Source: Brytella acorum (GTDB lineage Bacteria; Pseudomonadota; Alphaproteobacteria; Acetobacterales; Acetobacteraceae). From it: 64,000 nt of DNA. The position numbers and the translations under genes are program-made. Location of the stretch: the NCBI RefSeq assembly GCF_029309905.1, contig NZ_JARBJP010000003.1:343189-407188 (forward strand), given 5' to 3'. The notes below the pieces were generated by a model. The model searched no databases, was not told where the DNA came from, and was given only the letters and a program-made list of their open reading frames with translations. This document shows, piece after piece, positions 48,840-56,651 of this stretch (position 1 is its first letter; each line of letters begins with the position of its first letter).

Positions 48840-50021
48840 ATGGCCCGCACAAAATCCGCCGAGAATGCTAACGATCCCGCCACGGGACGTCCGCTGCCCG
48901 ATGGTGTGAGTTGCCGGGGTCCAAAGCAGTATCGGGCACGCAAACTGGTCAACGGCGAGCGGATCGTCAGAACATTCGATACAGCCCGTCTCGCCCGCGC
49001 GTGGCTTGAAGAGACGTCGGTCAAGGTTCGTGAGGGCCGCAATATCGATGTCCGTACCCTGGACAACATCGTGCTTCGAACGCTGATCGAAAGATATCGC
49101 GATGAGTGCATGGCTCATCGCGAGCGCGATCGCACTGGTCATATTCCAGCCCTGCTCCGCGACACGATCGCTGACCTGAAGCTCTCCCGCCTGACGATCC
49201 CGGCTGTCAGAGGTTTCAGGGACAGACAGGCGAAAGATCTGGCCCCCGCGACCGTTGTGAAACGCCTCAACCTTCTCGCATCCATTCTGCAGCATGCAAT
49301 GTCTGAGTGGGACGTGCCGCTGCCGCAAAATCCGGCTTCAGGGCGCCTGATCAAGCGACCGGCGGGGGCAGACCGGAAGCGCAATCGCAGGCTGGAAGAG
49401 GCAGCCTGTTCCGCAGGGAGCGTCTCGCCGGGGGAGCACGAGCCTTCCGGAGAGTATGAGCGTCTGCTGGACGCTGTGAGATCAGACACCCATCCTGATG
49501 ATGTCTGGCTCGTCAGGTGGTCCGTCGAGCAGGCCACCCGCCTGAGCGAAGCCACCTCTCTGCGCTGGTGTGACGTCGACCTCACAGGAAGAACCATCAG
49601 TCTGGCGCACACCAAAACCATCCATCTCGCGGAAGAGCGAGGCCCCGAAATCCGGCCCCTGATGCCCGGCGCGCGGGCCCTGCTTCGTGAGAAACTCGCG
49701 TCGTTCGACACTCCGCCACTACCCGAAGATCTGATTTTCGATGTCGGCGACGAACGCGCTTTTTCGGTCCGCTATGGCCGGATGGTGAAACGGGCCGGTC
49801 TTCACGACCTGACCTTCCACGACCTGAGGCACGAGGCAACCTCGCGACTGGCCCGTCTGTTTCCCAACCCTCTGGACCTGTGCAGGGTCACCGGGCATCG
49901 CGACCTCAAAAGTCTGGATCGCTACTACCAGCCCGTGCTCACGACCCTTGCTGAGGATGCGGAAGAGCGCGCCCGTGTGCTTGGCTTCATTTATGACAGC
50001 GACGAAAGCGCGACCATGTAG
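48840..50021 (+). CDS. Tyrosine recombinase (phage/island integrase)
   Basis: 393 residues. N-terminal arm/core-binding part, then the catalytic domain. Catalytic residues visible: Arg in EQATRLSEATSLRW, Lys in LAHTKTIHL, His-x-x-Arg in FHDLRHEATSRL, His in VTGHRDLKS, and Tyr in LDRYYQPV. It begins 125 bases after the tRNA-Glu 3' end, the standard layout of an integrated element. Should integrate the element into the tRNA gene. All residues needed for activity appear present. Confidence 0.92.
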   Translation: MARTKSAENANDPATGRPLPDGVSCRGPKQYRARKLVNGERIVRTFDTARLARAWLEETSVKVREGRNIDVRTLDNIVLRTLIERYRDECMAHRERDRTGHIPALLRDTIADLKLSRLTIPAVRGFRDRQAKDLAPATVVKRLNLLASILQHAMSEWDVPLPQNPASGRLIKRPAGADRKRNRRLEEAACSAGSVSPGEHEPSGEYERLLDAVRSDTHPDDVWLVRWSVEQATRLSEATSLRWCDVDLTGRTISLAHTKTIHLAEERGPEIRPLMPGARALLREKLASFDTPPLPEDLIFDVGDERAFSVRYGRMVKRAGLHDLTFHDLRHEATSRLARLFPNPLDLCRVTGHRDLKSLDRYYQPVLTTLAEDAEERARVLGFIYDSDESATM

Positions 50022-50245
50022 ATGCGCCCCACAGATACGTATGTGAGCATAACAAAACCCGTCTTGAAATATTTTGTTATCGTTCTTGCTGCTGCGGAAA
50101 TTCTCTCTGCCCAGAAACCGGAAACGCCCCGCAAAAATAATATTCGGAACGAAAGCGGAATTACTGCCATCGGTTTCGCATTGAATTTTACTGGATACTT
50201 CCGACTATCCTGAATGCGGCACAGGGAAGCAGTGAGGACGGACGT

Positions 50246-50644
50246 GTGGATCACCGGAATAACGGCAGCGCCTGCGAGGTCATGACTTCGAGAGAAGCGG
50301 CGGAATACCTGCGACTATCATACGATGCCTTTCGCACAATGCGATCCCGCAATCAGGGGCCGACCGTCTTTATTGCGATCGGTCGACGGCTTCGCTTTCG
50401 CAAGCGGGATCTGGACGCTTTTCTGGCATCGCGAGTTCAGTGCGACGCTCGCGTTTCCGACCCGGGCCAGATCAAAGGTACTTCTGCTGCACCTGACCAG
50501 ACCATCGTCCTGGCAAAGCGTAAAAGGGGCCGTCCGCGCTCCACAGGCCAGATCGTGGTCATGCCCGTCTCCGTTTACGTACGGGCCGCTGCCTTTCTGG
50601 CCCTGATCATTGCTGTGTATCTCCTCAGCCTTTCATTATTCTGA
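50246..50644 (+). CDS. HTH (excisionase-like) protein with AT-hook motif and C-terminal membrane helix
   Basis: 132 residues from GTG 50246. Residues 13-62 are a MerR/excisionase-type helix-turn-helix with wing (MTSREAAEYLRLSYDAFRTM, then RRLRFRKRDLDAFLAS), as in HTH_17/AlpA proteins. Residues 91-99, KRKRGRPRS, match an AT-hook core (GRP flanked by basic residues). Residues 108-131 are a hydrophobic segment, VYVRAAAFLALIIAVYLLSL. Excisionases are normally short soluble proteins, so the tail is unusual. Position after an integrase supports a role in excision or element regulation; membrane anchoring is inference. Confidence 0.6.
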   Translation: MDHRNNGSACEVMTSREAAEYLRLSYDAFRTMRSRNQGPTVFIAIGRRLRFRKRDLDAFLASRVQCDARVSDPGQIKGTSAAPDQTIVLAKRKRGRPRSTGQIVVMPVSVYVRAAAFLALIIAVYLLSLSLF

Positions 50645-50667
50645 AAGAGCCGCTGCAAGCCTGTGTC

Positions 50668-52746
50668 ATGCCTGATAAAGCGGAATTTTTGTTGCGCAAG
50701 GATTCAGTTCTGGCAGAAGCGCTGACAGCGTCTGCAGACCATGACATCACTGCACTTCCTGCATGGCATGTCCGGCGCCCGGAGTACTTAAAGGGCGCCC
50801 TGGCGCGGATTGGAAGGAGTTCTTCACCCGCGATTTCTGCCATCGCACAAGCCTGTCTGCCGCGAATGCCCTGCCGTGTGCGCGCGTCGATGACCGAAGA
50901 CGAGACGGCAGCGCAGATCATGGACCTCGTAGAGGCGATTTCACAGCGTTACGTCTCCCCGAACAGCCCGAGCGCTCGCAACGCCCTGCTCTTCAGGCTT
51001 GGCCCTGGCTGGAAGGAACGGTGGTTAGCGCTGCCTGACATGATCCGTCCGATGATCGTCACTGATGCCGTCCGGCCAGGCGGGTTCGCAATCCTGTGGC
51101 TGACTACGCCCGTCATCACCAGCGCCAAGGGACGTACCGCCCCTCAGGCCCTCGCCGATCAGGCTGAAAATCTGATGGCGGAAGCTCTCGGAGCATCGCG
51201 CCTTGCTGCGCTGAGTCTGGTCGGGTCACCATGGGCAACCAGAAAGGATCTCCAGGACAGCGCTACAGATGCTCAGCCTGCCTGGAAGATCCTGCCAGGG
51301 GCGGGGCCGGTTGAACTACGCGCTGTCATCAAGCTGCTTTCGCCGCAAGCAGGCCCGGACTTCGGTGAGGACTGCGACAAAACTACTGAGTTCTACAACA
51401 CTCCGAGAGCGATCTGGACCACCAACCGGCACCTGTTCGACGAGGTCCGGAAGCATTTCAGAAATCATCCGTCGCCTGGTCTCAAAGATATTCTCGCCTA
51501 TGCTCTCGCGGTCAATAAACAGTTTCCGCGCCCCGTCGCTCGCCTGACTGTCGATGAAATGTGCAAGCGTATTCATAATTATTTCCAGAAAAAACTCGCA
51601 TCTCGCGCCACACGTCCCACCAGACGCAGAGACCCCAGCGAAACGCCCCGACAGGCGCAGGCACGTGCGGGACGCGAGACCGGAAAAATCCGATTTGAAG
51701 CCACATCGCGTCGACTGGTGCGTCTTGTGGCAGAGTGGCCCCGTGATCGAGAGCTGACGCAAACAGCTCTGGCCATCGCAGCAGGTGTCTCCGAACGAAC
51801 GATCCGAACGCACTGGAATCAGATAATCCTGACCGGCAGTTCGCTCCCTGTGTCTGGTAGTACAAAGCATCTCACGAGGACAGAGATATTATTTAATGGA
51901 AAAACCCTTTGCGATCTTGTCTCATATCGGAAGACCGAACTGGGAGATCTGGCGTACTATGAAAGTTACAAGCGAGATCTCAGGCGTTTTCCTACTGTTC
52001 TGAATTTTCCAGACACGCCCGCTTCGGGTTGGGATAATCCGGAGATCGCCCTCGCTTATCGTGACGCCGAGATTGCTCTCGAGAAAGCCAGAAAACGGTT
52101 CTGGAAAACGGCTTCCAGGAAGCGCCGGTCCAGGCTGAAGGCAGCCCGGCAACAACTGTTGCGACAGGCTGGCATGAGGAACGACACCTCAGTAAGGGAG
52201 CGCGCTCTCAGCGCCGTCCCGGCACGGCTTGCAGCGCTTCAACCCTACCTTGAGAAAGAATACCCGCCGCAACGTATTCCCGTTCTGCTGAAGATAATCA
52301 GAGCGAATATGGTGAACAAAATCGAGGCTGATTATCGTATAGGCGTCATGACGAGAACACTCCGCGAAGCTTTGCCATCACCAATCGCGGCAAGGCGCTT
52401 TCGCGTGGTCCATCGCCCGAAACCGCTCGACCAGTACCTGTCCGCTATGTTTCGTGTTCTTCGAAAACCTGCATCCGGCGTTGATCCGGGCGAGAACGGT
52501 GGTCATACTCGTTTTTGCAAAAAACTCATGCACCACCTCGTTCATGCCTGCGGTTTCGATGTCCATGGTGTGGCACTTCTCAGGAAAAAGATTGTCGAGG
52601 CACTGCGGATTGGCGCCACAACACGGTCACTCCTCAGAGACAGTTCGCAGTTGCTCTGTAAGACGCGACGGAGCACCTCTCGACGTCGCCCTGCTTCGTT
52701 AACCCGAGATCACCGGCGGTGGCGTCAGCAGCCCGACCGCAGGTAG
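50668..52746 (+). CDS. Divergent plasmid-type replicase (primase-helicase-like initiator), putative
   Basis: 692 residues. No close family was recognised, but three parts in order resemble ColE2-type replicases with a PriCT domain: residues 138-190 GFAILWLTTPV...AENLMAEALGAS...SLVGSPW (primase core pattern hxWxLxxPV ... LGAD ... KNP); residues 242-308 YNTPRAIWTTNRHLFDEVR and AYALAVNKQFPRPV (PriCT pattern RNxxLFxxxR ... NxxFPxPL); and residues about 370-395, LAIAAGVSERTIRTHW, an HTH. The C-terminal half is basic, helical and unassigned. The key acidic residues of the primase site were not identified. It follows integrase and the HTH protein, so an element-borne replication initiator is plausible. 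Alternative: unrelated DNA-binding protein. Confidence 0.45.
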   Translation: MPDKAEFLLRKDSVLAEALTASADHDITALPAWHVRRPEYLKGALARIGRSSSPAISAIAQACLPRMPCRVRASMTEDETAAQIMDLVEAISQRYVSPNSPSARNALLFRLGPGWKERWLALPDMIRPMIVTDAVRPGGFAILWLTTPVITSAKGRTAPQALADQAENLMAEALGASRLAALSLVGSPWATRKDLQDSATDAQPAWKILPGAGPVELRAVIKLLSPQAGPDFGEDCDKTTEFYNTPRAIWTTNRHLFDEVRKHFRNHPSPGLKDILAYALAVNKQFPRPVARLTVDEMCKRIHNYFQKKLASRATRPTRRRDPSETPRQAQARAGRETGKIRFEATSRRLVRLVAEWPRDRELTQTALAIAAGVSERTIRTHWNQIILTGSSLPVSGSTKHLTRTEILFNGKTLCDLVSYRKTELGDLAYYESYKRDLRRFPTVLNFPDTPASGWDNPEIALAYRDAEIALEKARKRFWKTASRKRRSRLKAARQQLLRQAGMRNDTSVRERALSAVPARLAALQPYLEKEYPPQRIPVLLKIIRANMVNKIEADYRIGVMTRTLREALPSPIAARRFRVVHRPKPLDQYLSAMFRVLRKPASGVDPGENGGHTRFCKKLMHHLVHACGFDVHGVALLRKKIVEALRIGATTRSLLRDSSQLLCKTRRSTSRRRPASLTRDHRRWRQQPDRR

Positions 52747-52859
52747 CGCCGTGTACTGCCTGCGGACAGGACTGAGTGTCTCAGCCGCATACCTCTATGC
52801 AAGTCTCACGGACCCTATGACAAGCCGCCGTAATGAACGGACCAAGCAAGCCTTCGTAA
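52747..52859. other. Short intergenic stretch before the HxlR/IS5 scar
   Basis: No gene or element recognised. It may contain the remains of the promoter of the HxlR fragment that follows. Confidence 0.3.
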
Positions 52860-52883
52860 TATCATATCCGCCATAAATCACTT

Positions 52884-52979
52884 GATTGCAGTCCCGGCTG
52901 TACTGTTGAGGCGACACTTCTGCTCATCGACGGAAAATGGAAAGGGGTAATCCTCTACCACCTGTTCCAGGGCACCCTG
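52884..52979 (+). pseudogene. HxlR-family regulator fragment fused to a transposase fragment
   Basis: In the frame of the downstream IS5 fragment the translation reads CSPGCTVEATLLLIDGKWKG, then VILYHLFQGTLR. That is the first part of the winged-helix of HxlR-type regulators (Cys, then VEATL...IDGKWKGVILYHLLxGTLR). No start codon in frame precedes it after the stop at 52857. The reading then switches into IS5 sequence at a shared LR, so only the first 30 or so residues of the regulator survive. Confidence 0.75.
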
Positions 52980-53304
52980 CGGCTGGCAGACCTCACCTGG
53001 TTGGTGCCGGATTTCAGTACGCTCAGCCGTCGGCGGAAATCCCTGATAGTCGACATCCCCTATCGGGGTTCGAATGGGCCGCTCCACCTCCTTATCGACA
53101 GCACCGGGATCAAGGTCGAGGGAGAAGGTGAATGGCACGCCCGCAAGCACGGGGCGTCAAAGCACAGGATATGGCGCAAGCTTCATATTGCTATCGACGA
53201 AGGGTCTCTGGAAATCAGGGCCGTTGAAATGACGGGGAACGATGTCGGTGACGCCCCGATCCTGCCGGTGCTCCTGGCTCAGATCCCCGAAGAGGAAGAT
53301 ATCG
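52980..53304 (+). pseudogene. IS5-type transposase fragment, truncated at both ends
   Basis: Translation continues LADLTWLVPDFSTLSRRRKS, IPYRGSNGPLHLLIDSTGIK, VEGEGEWHARKHGASKHRIWRKLHIAIDEG and DVGDAPILPVLLAQIP (blocks of the IS1031-like IS5 group, including the first catalytic Asp in LIDSTGIK). The N-terminal third is missing, replaced by HxlR sequence, and it is cut after EEEDIAS by the IS701-type element at CTAG 53305. Inactive. Confidence 0.85.
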
Positions 53305-53308
53305 CTAG

Positions 53309-54739
53309 CACTACTTTGGCAGAATTGAGTTAGGGTGTCTGTTGAATATCCATCGGCAATGAGGGCAATGTGTTGGTTGTGAACGAGCTATGCGGTCAAG
53401 AATGGCCTGGCGCACTGCTGGCAGACTGGGTTGCGGTGGCGGTCCGGAGGCTCTTTTTTTTTCGTCCCGCCTGAGCGAGTCTGCGGGACTGCAGGAAGGC
53501 GTAGGCCATCATCGACATCAAGGCATGGCGGTGAAGTCCGGTCCAGGATCGTCCCTCGAAGTGATCCAGCCCCAACTCCTCTTTGAGTTGCTGATGGGCC
53601 TGTTCGCATATCCAGCGCGCTTTGATCGCGCCAGCCAGAACCTTGATTGGTGTCTCGGTCGGTAAGTTCGAAAGGTAGTATTTTCGTTCGCCATTCGAGC
53701 GATGCTCCCCCACCAGCCAGGCTTCTTCGCCTGGCATGTGCTGGGCTCCAGCAGAGCCGATCCGCTGGGGTGCACCATCTGCGATGCGTACGCGTATGGC
53801 CGCAAAACGAGCCGTCAGGCGTCCCTTCGTTCCCTTACGCCAACTGACCTGCCGCCACTTCGTCCCTTCGAGCATGGTGTGCGCCGCCACGGACGTGACA
53901 TTAGGGACGTGGCGCACTCGTGGACGGCCGCGACCTGTAACCGGGAAGATCAGTTGAACATCGGCGGGGTAGACCTTTTGGTGTCGGGGAATACCGACAG
54001 CCCAGCAAAGACTCCGTGCGGTCAATGCCTGCCGAAACGGAGCTGACAACCCGTAACCCGCATCGGCCAGCACGCAGCCGAAGCGGACACCTGCTGCGAT
54101 GACGCGATCAATTTCCTCAAGCGCGATTTCAGGCTTCGTGCGGTAGTCCTGTAAGGCATGAGGTACGCCCGCCTTGTCCATGCGCGCGACATCGCTTGTC
54201 CAGCTTTCTGGCAGGAACAACCGCAGACTCAGCATCAGGGGAACTTCACCCGAAGCCAGTGTCACAGAGACCATTGTCTGGCAGTTCGCATTCTTGCCTA
54301 GTGCGGTTGCGTATTGGGGCGCAACGCCAACAGAGGCTTTGCCCTTCTTCGGCAGGGCAGTGTCATCGATGATCAGCCCGGATCCGTCGCCACCAACCAG
54401 GTCATCCGCCTGTTTCCACAAGGTCGCTTCCAGTGGAGCTTTGTCCCAAAGCCCGGCTCCGATGAAATGATGCAGCCGGTCATAGGGGACCGCATCCGAG
54501 CGTGCGGCCATGGGTTGGATGCTCTTGCGATCTCCTGGCCCAATCAGACCTGCGATATAGGCGGGGCACATTTTACGCCGCGTCTTGTTGCCCAGACCAT
54601 CCAGATATGGGGCGAGCCATTGCTCAAGATCCGCTTGCCAGTCTTCTTCCAATGCCAGCCTCCGTCAAAGCTGGCTCCCCATGAATCACGCAATCTGCGC
54701 CATGGGAATCCTAAAAATCATGCTTCTGCCAAAGTAGTG
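53309..54739 (-). mobile_element. Insertion sequence, IS701-like, with intact terminal repeats and CTAG flanks
   Basis: Terminal inverted repeats: cactactttggcagaa at 53309-53324 and ttctgccaaagtagtg at 54724-54739 (16/16 complementary). CTAG flanks both sides (53305-53308 and 54740-54743). Length 1431 bp, with one transposase gene on the minus strand. The element looks complete. Confidence 0.92.
53396..54652 (-). CDS. IS701-family (DDE) transposase
   Basis: 418 residues. Blocks typical of IS701/IS4-like DDE transposases: IIDDTALPKKGKASVGVAPQ (first catalytic Asp), FGCVLADAGYGLS (second Asp), and ICEQAHQQLKEELGLDHFEG (Glu). LGKNANCQTMVSVTL is also conserved. An A9 run on the coding strand (53454-53462) encodes KKK near the C-terminus, after which the tail (RTATATQSASSAPGHS) looks unrelated; a slip there may have changed the ending. 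The catalytic core is intact. Confidence 0.9.
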   Translation of the reverse strand: MEEDWQADLEQWLAPYLDGLGNKTRRKMCPAYIAGLIGPGDRKSIQPMAARSDAVPYDRLHHFIGAGLWDKAPLEATLWKQADDLVGGDGSGLIIDDTALPKKGKASVGVAPQYATALGKNANCQTMVSVTLASGEVPLMLSLRLFLPESWTSDVARMDKAGVPHALQDYRTKPEIALEEIDRVIAAGVRFGCVLADAGYGLSAPFRQALTARSLCWAVGIPRHQKVYPADVQLIFPVTGRGRPRVRHVPNVTSVAAHTMLEGTKWRQVSWRKGTKGRLTARFAAIRVRIADGAPQRIGSAGAQHMPGEEAWLVGEHRSNGERKYYLSNLPTETPIKVLAGAIKARWICEQAHQQLKEELGLDHFEGRSWTGLHRHALMSMMAYAFLQSRRLAQAGRKKKSLRTATATQSASSAPGHS

Positions 54740-55699
54740 CTAGGTGTTTGGTCCCGGGGTTTGATGGGTTGGATTGATGATGAATCTTTCTGGCTCTGAA
54801 GTCCATATTTTGCAGACGTATTCGTAAGGCGTGAGGCCACTCAGCGTCTTGAGCCTTCGCCCGAAATTATAAGCTGCCATGAAGTCGTTGAGGTGTGTCC
54901 TCAACTGCTCATGACTGTCGTAATGGAAGCGTTTGACGGTTGCCTCTTTGATTGTCCGGTTCATCCGTTCAACCTGACCATTGGTCCAGGGATGATTGGG
55001 TTTCGTCAGACGATGTTCGATCCCGTGGGCTTCGCAGATCATGTCGAAGCGCATGGGACGCGACCAGGCCGTATTGCGATTACGGGGTTGGTCAGCGAAC
55101 TGGATCCCATTGTCGGTCAGGATGGTGTGGATCCGGTAAGGGATGATGCTCAGGAGATGTTCGAGGAATTCCCAGGCCGTCCTCCGATCAGCTTTCTCGA
55201 CCAGTTGTGTGACAGCGAATTTGCTTGTCCGGTCAATGGCAACGAAGAGGTACAGCTTGCCTTCAGCGGTCTGGACTTCCGCTATGTCGAGATGAAAGAA
55301 CCCGATCGGGTAGCGTTTGAAGCGCTGGCGTTTGGCTTTGTCCCCCTCTATGTCCGGCAGTCGTGAAATCCCGTGACGCTGAAGGCAGCGATGCAGGGCC
55401 GAGCGTGTCAGATAGGGAATGCTGGCCTGCAGGGCATAAAGGCAGTCATCCAGCGGCAGCAACGTATGCCGGCGAAAGGCCACGATCATCGCTTCGTCCG
55501 TCTCGGACAGGACCGTTGAGCGCGGCTCTTTAGGACCTGTCTTCTGATCTTCGACACTCTGTCGCTTCCGCCATTTAGCCACTGTCTTCGGGTTGATCCC
55601 GAACTCCTCGCTCAGCGCCGCGAGCGAAGCCTGCGATCGCTGTATTGCTGCTCGCACGGCGTGCGTGGTCGTGGCGCCCCCATGACGTATCTGTCCCAT
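54740..55699 (-). CDS. IS481-family transposase
   Basis: 319 residues from ATG 55699 (AAGGAAG upstream). N-terminal HTH AALSEEFGINPKTVAKWRKR, then the rve/DDE core: GFFHLDIAEVQTAEGKLYLF (Asp), TILTDNGIQFA (Asp) and PWTNGQVERMNRTIKEATV (Glu). RNRNTAWSRPMRFDMICEAHGIEHRLTKPNHP is the typical IS481 middle. Its TAG stop lies within the CTAG at the element's left end. Probably active. Confidence 0.92.
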   Translation of the reverse strand: MGQIRHGGATTTHAVRAAIQRSQASLAALSEEFGINPKTVAKWRKRQSVEDQKTGPKEPRSTVLSETDEAMIVAFRRHTLLPLDDCLYALQASIPYLTRSALHRCLQRHGISRLPDIEGDKAKRQRFKRYPIGFFHLDIAEVQTAEGKLYLFVAIDRTSKFAVTQLVEKADRRTAWEFLEHLLSIIPYRIHTILTDNGIQFADQPRNRNTAWSRPMRFDMICEAHGIEHRLTKPNHPWTNGQVERMNRTIKEATVKRFHYDSHEQLRTHLNDFMAAYNFGRRLKTLSGLTPYEYVCKIWTSEPERFIINPTHQTPGPNT

Positions 55700-55756
55700 A
55701 ATGCTTCCTTCCACTCTCGTGAAAATATCACACCATCAAACCCCGCGACTAAACAC
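54744..55756 (-). mobile_element. Insertion sequence, IS481-like, with CTAG flanks
   Basis: Ends gtgtttggtcccgggg (54744) and the complement of ccccgcgactaaacac (to 55756); 2 mismatches across the first 23 bases. CTAG flanks it at 54740-54743 and 55757-55760. The left CTAG is the same one that borders the IS701-like element, so the two elements are back to back on a shared 4-bp site. IS481 elements are known to favour CTAG-centred targets. Confidence 0.9.
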
Positions 55757-55896
55757 CTAGACATGAACGCATCATGCCTGAGTGCTTAAAACAAATTAAC
55801 ATTACTTATATTTTCACAACTTTTCTGTTCGCCGGGGGTTTGGGATTACGATGGCCGTATCGTCGACCGTCGTAGAAACTCCGAAAGGAACAGAAA

Positions 55897-56181
55897 ATGA
55901 CAAATCAGGGCGGCACGCATGAACAGCATGTGAAAGCTGGTGAGCAGAGCCACAAAAATACCGGTTCTTCTTCTCACACCGGGAAAAGTGACAGCGAGCA
56001 CAGCACCGGTACGCGGGGCGGCACGCACGAGCAGCACGTGAAGGCTGGCGAGCAGAGCCACAAAAATACTGGTTCTTCCTCACATAGTGGCAAAAGCGAA
56101 GGCGAGCACAGCTCCGGAACACGGGGCGGTACGCATGAGCAGCACGTAAAAGCTGGTCAGCAGAGCCACAAAAACAGCTGA
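55897..56181 (+). CDS. Small hydrophilic repeat protein (KGG-repeat-like, stress-type)
   Basis: 94 residues made of two and a half copies of a 38-residue unit: RGGTHEQHVKAGEQSHKNTG, then SSSHTGKS(D/E)(S/G)EHS(T/S)GT. Units begin at residues 5, 40 and 78 approximately. Highly charged, His/Gly/Ser/Lys-rich, no hydrophobic core, so probably disordered. It recalls KGG-repeat stress proteins (YciG-like), but the repeat is not a clear match. AAAGGAA precedes the ATG. The repeats are close to identical in DNA, implying recent duplication. Confidence 0.6.
   Translation: MTNQGGTHEQHVKAGEQSHKNTGSSSHTGKSDSEHSTGTRGGTHEQHVKAGEQSHKNTGSSSHSGKSEGEHSSGTRGGTHEQHVKAGQQSHKNS
55905..56175 (+). repeat. Tandem repeat of about 114 bp inside the small repeat-protein gene
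   Basis: The block ggcggcacgca(t/c)ga(a/g)cagca recurs at 55909, 56023 and 56134. Copies differ by a few mostly third-position changes. Encodes the protein repeat described at 55897. Confidence 0.8.
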
Positions 56182-56376
56182 ATACACAGATCTCGCTCTG
56201 GTAACTCCTTTTCAGGAGATATCAGGGCGAATTCTTAAGAATACTGTAATCACGCCAAAGTCTGAGGCAGAAAATTATACTACATGCCTCGTGCAGCGGG
56301 CTTTGTGACCGTTGAGCTGTATCGCTGAAGATCAGGCAGAAGCTGAAAACGGCAATTCATCTGCAAGGAAATAACA

Positions 56377-56651
56377 ATGAAAAAATCACTTCTTCTTGCT
56401 GCAGCCTTATGTTTCTCCGCGCCGACATTGGCACAGTCTCTTCCCGAACGGACAGGCGTAAATTCCATGATGGGCATTGCACCGAAAACAGATGATTTCA
56501 TCCAGAGCGTCGCGTGAAGCGATCAGTTTGAAATTCAGTCCAGCCACATGGCGCTTTCCCATCCCTCACTGAATACCTACGCAACCAGAATGATCAGTGA
56601 TCATCAGAAAACCTCGCATGAACTGAAACAGCTCCTCAGCAGTAACAACAT
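56377..56651 (+). pseudogene. DUF4142-family protein, broken by a stop codon and an IS
   Basis: ATG 56377 with AAGGAA upstream. Signal peptide MKKSLLLAAALCFSAPTLAQ, then DDFIQSVA, a TGA at 56515-56517, then SDQFEIQSSHMALSHPS and MISDHQKTSHELKQLLSS. The residues after the stop keep the DUF4142 helix pattern (FV..AA.SD.FEI.SS..AL ... F...MI.DH.K), so the TGA is a recent nonsense change. The frame is lost at 56652, the edge of an IS5-type element. Periplasmic or envelope family of unknown function. Confidence 0.82.

Noticed and set aside
49991..50254. Minus-strand 87-residue frame between integrase and the HTH gene
   Set aside because: No ribosome site or conserved pattern, and it overlaps the end of the integrase gene.
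53388..53665. Plus-strand frame opposite the IS701 transposase C-terminus
   Set aside because: Shadow of the transposase gene.
55814..56122. Frame antisense to the repeat-protein gene
   Set aside because: It simply reads the same tandem repeat backwards; the sense strand has a good ribosome site and hydrophilic repeats.
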